Of a stretch of 12,549 nt of DNA, positions 8,704 to 12,549 are shown piece after piece. A program made the position numbers and the translations under genes. The first letter of the stretch is position 1, and the number at the start of each line of letters is the position of its first letter. The DNA comes from Gryganskiella cystojenkinii (taxonomy: Eukaryota > Mortierellomycota > Mortierellomycetes > Mortierellales > Mortierellaceae), in assembly GCA_015852425.1 (NCBI GenBank), contig JAAAIG010000751.1:418-12966 (forward strand). The letters run 5' to 3'. The notes under the pieces are model-generated. The model worked only from the letters and a program-made list of their open reading frames with translations. It was not told the origin of the DNA and did no database searches.

Positions 8704-11552
8704 CTATTCGTCCACCACCAGAACCATCTGCACATCATCCGCAGACCGCACCAGGATCCCAGATGGGTTCTCGTATTGGTTCTTGGGATCCTCGATCGCA
8801 CTACATAACATCCTGTAAGCATCCACAAACATCTTTACGTTCTGTCTACTAATCTCCTTGGCCAGACGAGACGACACAATTTTCGAGAGCCACGAAGCCA
8901 AATCCAAGTCCACGGTGCCCAAGAACCGATCCAGGTGAGAAAGAACGTTCGAGACTGAGGCTGAATCCATTTGAGGGACTTTTGAAAGGGGTGTCTACAA
9001 AATGACCAGAAGAAAAAAGAGAGAGAGTTTGTAAGCATGGACACGCCTCCTTATATAAGCTACAACGCACATTGACAGACAAAAGTGAAAGTTACCTGAT
9101 CCTCCTTTGTCTCCATGGCATGAATCAACGGTGCAATGCCCGACTGTTTCAGCAAGACGATGTGCTAATATAGAAAAGGGCGATAACGATGTGAGAAAGC
9201 CAAGTTACAAACTAAACAGCACAAAAATATACCAACCTGGCATACACAGACATACCAATTCGTCCACGATAGTGTCGACATATTCCTGGACTTGCTTCTC
9301 AAGCACCTCGACCTTGTGCTTTGTGAATGGGTATACGAGAGCAGACTATGGTTTCATTCGAGGAGTGATTAGTCTTGCAATACTTCACTCCAATATGCTA
9401 TCCTGCTTTCGAGACGCAAGTATAGAAAAGAGTGTCCTCACCTGAACATAATGCAGACAGTTCATCATGTAGATTGCGCGGTCGAAAGTGCTGCGTTGAG
9501 TTGCACCGATCTCGCACATCTGGAAAACAGGGTCGATCACTGCGCTCAAAATCGGTGCAAAATCTTGGTTACCCTCGTCGACCTGAACAAAGGAGGTATC
9601 GAACGACTTCATAATCTCCTTGAGCTGCGACACGGCCTCCTTCATCGCAGGAGGGGGACCCAAGTCTGACCCTGGTGCGTCAGGTCTGCGGAGCAAATCT
9701 GCCGATTGTTTGCCAACAGCCTCAAAGAAAACTTGCATTGAAGCCTCCGAGAGTTCCTGAAGTGTTTTTGATAATGTCGCCTCAGATCCAATCGCCCTCT
9801 CAATTGTCGATGAATAAAACTTGATTAGATTCGAGATCTTGAAAGCAGTGATAGCATTGGCCTGCGACATCAGAACTTGCTCCACGCGAGACTGTAACCA
9901 AAAGTTGATGCGCAAGAGTTAGTAAAATGATTTCTGATTTCTTAAAGGGACAAGAGTTATATACATAGCACATTCAGCAACAGCTTACTCTCAGAGGTCG
10001 AGATGTACCCTCCAGGTTCTTGTCCAGCAACGTGTTGACGATATCTGCGTCCGATTGATCACTTTCGACCAGTCGCAGTGGACTCGCCTTGGGAAGCTTA
10101 ATCTGGGCTTGTCCACGATCCCGATTCCTTCTTTCGCTATTCAATAGACTCTCCAGAAACTCGCGTTCGCTCGCCACAGTTTGATGGAGCCATGCCAGCA
10201 TATCGCCAATGTATCGCATGGGGTCGTGAGCGTGAATCTCGATAGGTCGTGGTGTGCCTCCAGGACCGCCTTGCGTCAATGCCTCGTTGAAGGCTCTGAA
10301 GATAGCGTTCCTGCGTACATGAACAAGCTCCTCTAGGATAGCACTATGTCCCGACAATAACGGATAAAGGTATTAGCTTTCTCTTGTCAACCTCTTTATG
10401 CAAGTCGCATGACTTCCTCGCAAAGCTAGGGCTCTTACCGGAAGAATTGATCATCCTGCTTCAGTGCTTGGATGGCCTTTTTGGTAACTTCTCGAACCTC
10501 CATCATACCGTCGGGTCGACTCATGGTCCTGCATTCTGTTTGCATCCATCTATGCAGTTTATCGTACGAGATGCTACGATACGTCCTCATCGAATCCATG
10601 ATCTCCAAGCTAACATGTTCAAAAATAGTTAAAAGTAAGAGGTTGGATCCTAGCTTTGATAGAAAAAAGAACCAAAATGCAGTGAGAGAACTTGTTGTAT
10701 CTTACCCAGCACGCTGATGTTCCGTGATCAAAAGAGCGTTGCAGTCCGCATGAATCTTTTCAAGATGCTCCAACGCGTCAAAGAAAGCAGGTGTAACATC
10801 CATGGCGGTTGAGCAGAGAATAGTGATTTCCGACTCTGACAGCGTGAATCGTTCCAGAAACGCCTCTAGGATCGTCTGTCGAACCGCGCAAAGATTACTA
10901 TAGAGAAAGTTGCCAACGATCATAGATAAAGTGGTTAGAATGGGCCTCTTTTCGTTCTCGAGTGGAACGACACCGAGTTCAAAGATCAATTGATGTTCCT
11001 CGATGGTGGTGTACCTCTGTTCCCGTAATACGTCTGTCTGTTCCAAGAGGGTGACAGTCTTGTCATTGGCAAAGTTGAGTCTGTCCTGCATTTCCTGGCA
11101 AAGCGAGTTCATCGAGCTCATCTCTTCTTCCAGCTCCAAGAATTGCTAATGGCAAAGAAAACAAAAAGTGGTTGGCAAACTGGCGTGTTTAGTTCACAAT
11201 CGTGTTTGTCAGACAGACGGATACCATTCTCTTCCCAGTATGGCTTTCCCTTAGTTACCTGGTTGACTTTCTCAAGTTCCCTCAGAAACTCGTAATTGAC
11301 CTCGGTCCCGCGTCGCTCGATATCGCCCCTGAGGTTGTGTCGCGAGTTGACGGCATTGACCGAGTAAAAGTCTGAGAGGGCGGTGAGCGAGGTTCTGAGC
11401 TTTGGGTCATCCAATGATGATGACAATAACTTTGTCAGCTTGGCGCTGAGCGGGTTCGCGTTCATGGGTCCGAGTCTAGCAAGAGAAAGAGTCGGTCCGT
11501 CTGCGTTCGAAGGTTGAGGAGAAGATGAACTTTCATCATTTCTCTTTGACAT
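8704..11552 (-). CDS. COG6: COG6: conserved oligomeric Golgi complex subunit 6, nine exons
   Basis: Lobe B subunit of the COG tether, which captures vesicles for retrograde transport within the Golgi (family knowledge). Exons, 5' to 3' on minus: 11552-11259, 11145-11015, 10897-10706, 10609-10439, 10343-9989, 9891-9442, 9345-9256, 9164-9096, 8994-8704. They join in frame to 680 residues; human COG6 has 657. Recognisable blocks: [17 protein letters not shown] and NLRGDIERR near the N-terminus, a heptad-rich segment after it (about 85-140), [10 protein letters not shown], then [17 protein letters not shown] and [13 protein letters not shown] (about 285-315). [26 protein letters not shown] and the closing [13 protein letters not shown] follow. 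No signal peptide or membrane segment is visible, as expected for a peripheral complex subunit. The ATG at 11552 has T at -3 and is preceded by an overlapping upstream ATG. Intron 5 has a TACTAAC branch site. Confidence 0.95.
9918..9924 (-). other. Canonical TACTAAC branch site in COG6 intron 5
   Basis: The minus strand reads TACTAAC inside the 97-bp intron 9988-9892, about 26 nt before its AG acceptor. This exact yeast-type branch sequence supports the splice call and the fungal assignment. COG6 intron 2 carries the shorter CTAAC form. Confidence 0.7.
10898..11014 (-). other. COG6: Stop-free 117-bp intron in COG6
   Basis: GT donor at 11014-11013, CTAAC branch-like site and CTATAG acceptor at 10899-10898. 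Removing it gives an ungapped fit to the remembered human COG6 segment between the coiled coil and AFLSKF. Its length is a multiple of three and it has no in-frame stop, so retention would add 39 residues, changing one codon at the junction, without breaking the protein. Confidence 0.8.
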
Positions 11553-11556
11553 GCAT
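11536..11556 (-). promoter_or_regulatory. Short upstream ORF overlapping the COG6 start
   Basis: An ATG at 11556-11554 opens a six-codon frame (M-H-V-K-E-K, stop TGA at 11538-11536) that begins 4 nt before the COG6 ATG, in a different frame, and ends inside the coding region. It has G at -3, a better initiation context than the T at -3 of the COG6 ATG. If the transcript includes it, ribosomes must scan past it or COG6 output would fall. Whether it lies in the mature leader depends on the unmapped transcription start. Confidence 0.5.
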
Positions 11557-11599
11557 TTCACCCCACAAAGTCAGTCTCTCGCTCGCTCGATCGACTATC

Positions 11600-11607
11600 C
11601 ACGTGAC
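11600..11607. promoter_or_regulatory. E-box CACGTGAC upstream of COG6
   Basis: A palindromic CACGTG core about 48 bp upstream of the COG6 start codon. Fungal bHLH factors of the Cbf1/Pho4 type bind this core. The extra AC also resembles half of the extended GTCACGTGAC form. One 6-bp match can arise by chance, so function is inferred from sequence and position only. Confidence 0.35.
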
Positions 11608-11652
11608 ACCGCTGAAGCATAATCACCTGACCCGCATATTCGCAGTCACTAA

Positions 11653-11669
11653 GTTGGTGACCCACCAAC
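11653..11669. promoter_or_regulatory. 17-bp dyad: GTTGGTG-ACC-CACCAAC
   Basis: Perfect 7-bp inverted arms flank a 3-bp spacer in the divergent promoter. The left arm plus spacer (GTTGGTGACC, with one further C) recurs exactly as an 11-bp direct repeat at 11994-12004. Such geometry is typical of a dimeric DNA-binding protein site. No factor can be named. Confidence 0.45.
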
Positions 11670-12135
11670 AAACAAAAACGCGACGCAAAGATGAAGGTGA
11701 TGAAGAAACAAGAGAAACAAGTGTCAAAGAAAGCAAGGAAAGCTCAAGGCCCCACAAACGTCAAAGACTTTACAGAACGGCAAACAAAAAGAGGACCTCA
11801 TCGTCGTCACTCTGCACATCATCTCATTCTCTCATACACATTCAACTGTTTCCTTTCCGCACATTTTTTCCAATTTCTCTCTTTTTCATTTTGTTGTAGT
11901 CACCCATTCCCGGCCCTTCCCATCTATTCACTGTCGCTGACTGGATAGTCCACCCCTTTTCACCCCATTTTTTCAACGGACAGCGCATACCCTGTTGGTG
12001 ACCCCTTTCCCTCTGCATCCCAGAACAGTCCTTCTAAGGGACCTCTTGACGATTCAATCAATCAATCACACTAAAAAAAGATCATAACAATCAGACCAAG
12101 CAGAGCATCGAAACCACAATCCCACAATCAACTTT

Positions 12136-12172
12136 CTTTATTTTTTTTATTTTTTTTATTTTTCTTTTTTTC
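12136..12172 (+). repeat. T-rich period-9 tract before the BRD8-like start codon
   Basis: Repeats of eight T followed by A, then a T/C run, end about 12 nt before the ATG at 12185. Poly(dA:dT) tracts exclude nucleosomes in fungal promoters, and pyrimidine-rich leaders next to start codons are common in fungi. Either reading is possible. Confidence 0.6.
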
Positions 12173-12184
12173 GTCTCCCCTGTC

Positions 12185-12364
12185 ATGGCATCTGATCCAT
12201 CTTTAACCGAAATCAAGAGTGACTCGGAGCCCTGGTCGATCCTGGAGAACCTGGTCCTGGCGCAGGCCATCTACAAATGTGGAGACACCAACTGGGTTGC
12301 GATTGCTCGTACCATCAAAGCACATCCTCAAATTCATCGGACGAGTAACTTTTTCTCGCAAAAG
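12185..12364 (+). CDS. BRD8/Bdc1-like SANT-domain protein of NuA4/TIP60, first exon (partial)
   Basis: Sixty codons of a gene that continues past the right edge. Residues 14-60 match the start of the SANT/Myb-like module of BRD8 (human TIP60 complex) and its fission-yeast relative Bdc1. Matching features are EPWSILENLVLA, a GDTNWVAIARTIK core, and FFSQK immediately before a GTACAC donor at 12365. In that family the protein is a chromatin-binding subunit of the NuA4 histone H4 acetyltransferase. The bromodomain, if present, would lie outside the window, so the assignment rests on one motif. ATG 12185 has a good context (G at -3, G at +4) and is the first plus-strand ATG for about 480 nt. It is transcribed divergently from COG6. 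Another SANT protein is possible but fits less well. Confidence 0.8.
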
Positions 12365-12549
12365 GTACACCATCATTGCTCCCAAAACAGAAAAAAGAAA
12401 GGAAAAAAAATGCCTACTTTGCCCATTTCTCAGCTCCTTACTTCTCTCTTATGCATATAAAGAAAGGAGGAGTCCTGAATCAAAGATAGTATCAACTTTG
12501 ACATTTGACAGTCAACAAAAACTAATGTTCCCTTCCCTTCTCTCGGTTT
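12365..12549 (+). other. First intron of the BRD8-like gene, running off the window
   Basis: The donor GT is at 12365-12366. No acceptor inside the window leads to the cysteine- and QY-containing sequence expected next: the AGs at about 12431 and 12511 give unrelated or quickly stopped frames. An ACTAAT branch-like site at 12521-12526, followed by a pyrimidine-rich run to the edge, suggests the real acceptor lies just beyond 12549. Confidence 0.6.

Larger units (their letters stand above)
11553..12184. promoter_or_regulatory. Divergent promoter region between COG6 and the BRD8-like gene
   Basis: 632 bp shared by two oppositely transcribed genes. On the COG6 side it holds a CACGTGAC E-box (11600-11607) and a 17-bp dyad (11653-11669). 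On the BRD8 side there are CCCCT elements at 11953-11957, 12002-12006 and 12177-12181, a second GTTGGTGACCC copy (11994-12004), and a T-rich period-9 tract (12136-12172) just before the start codon. No plus-strand ATG occurs from about 11703 to 12185. Frames opening near 11691 are Lys-rich and unrecognised. Confidence 0.6.

Noticed and set aside
11691..11948. Lys/Arg-rich 85-codon open frame in the divergent promoter
   Set aside because: A short frame in A-rich sequence without domain, splice or neighbour support. It could at most be an upstream ORF of the BRD8-like transcript.
1..12549. tRNA, rRNA, CRISPR arrays, transposons, virus-like genes, biosynthetic cluster
   Set aside because: Read through on both strands: no cloverleaf with a TTCGANNC-type arm, no spaced direct-repeat array, no terminal inverted repeats with a transposase, and no enzyme cluster. 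Almost all coding potential is explained by four housekeeping-type genes.

Overview
This is an ordinary-looking stretch of fungal nuclear chromosome carrying four protein-coding genes, three complete and one cut by the right edge. Evidence for a fungus: short spliceosomal introns with GT..AG ends (most 82-117 bp), a TACTAAC branch site in one of them, pyrimidine-rich leaders, and a Whi2 homologue, a protein confined to fungi. The many short introns, roughly balanced base composition and glutamine-rich low-complexity insertions suggest an early-diverging lineage such as Mortierellomycota/Mucoromycota. That placement is inference; no sequence search could be run.

Layout, left to right. (1) 285-6262, plus strand: a ten-exon FIG4 gene for the SAC-domain PI(3,5)P2 5-phosphatase. 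Its predicted 1685 residues are nearly twice the length of the yeast and human proteins because of a very long, low-complexity C-terminal half. (2) 6858-8022, plus strand: a two-exon WHI2-like gene (318 residues), a BTB-fold stress and TORC1 regulator. (3) 8704-11552, minus strand: a nine-exon COG6 gene (680 residues), a lobe B subunit of the conserved oligomeric Golgi tethering complex. (4) 12185-12364 and onward, plus strand: the first coding exon of a BRD8/Bdc1-like SANT-domain protein of the NuA4/TIP60 acetyltransferase complex. Its first intron runs off the window.

WHI2 and COG6 converge on a 681-bp gap. COG6 and the BRD8-like gene diverge from a shared 632-bp promoter region that holds an E-box and a 17-bp dyad. 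FIG4 and WHI2 are tandem, separated by 595 bp.

Three of the four products act on endomembrane or nutrient signalling: the vacuolar phosphoinositide Fab1-Vac14-Fig4 complex, Whi2-dependent TORC1 and stress control, and Golgi retrograde tethering. This may simply be coincidence of gene order. I found no tRNA, rRNA, CRISPR array, transposon or virus-like gene, and no clearly undescribed system. The points most worth checking are the oversized FIG4 tail, an overlapping upstream ORF at the COG6 start, a stop-free 3n intron in COG6, and the dyad in the divergent promoter. All exon boundaries were read by eye from splice signals, reading frame and remembered family similarity. All three complete models close in frame.
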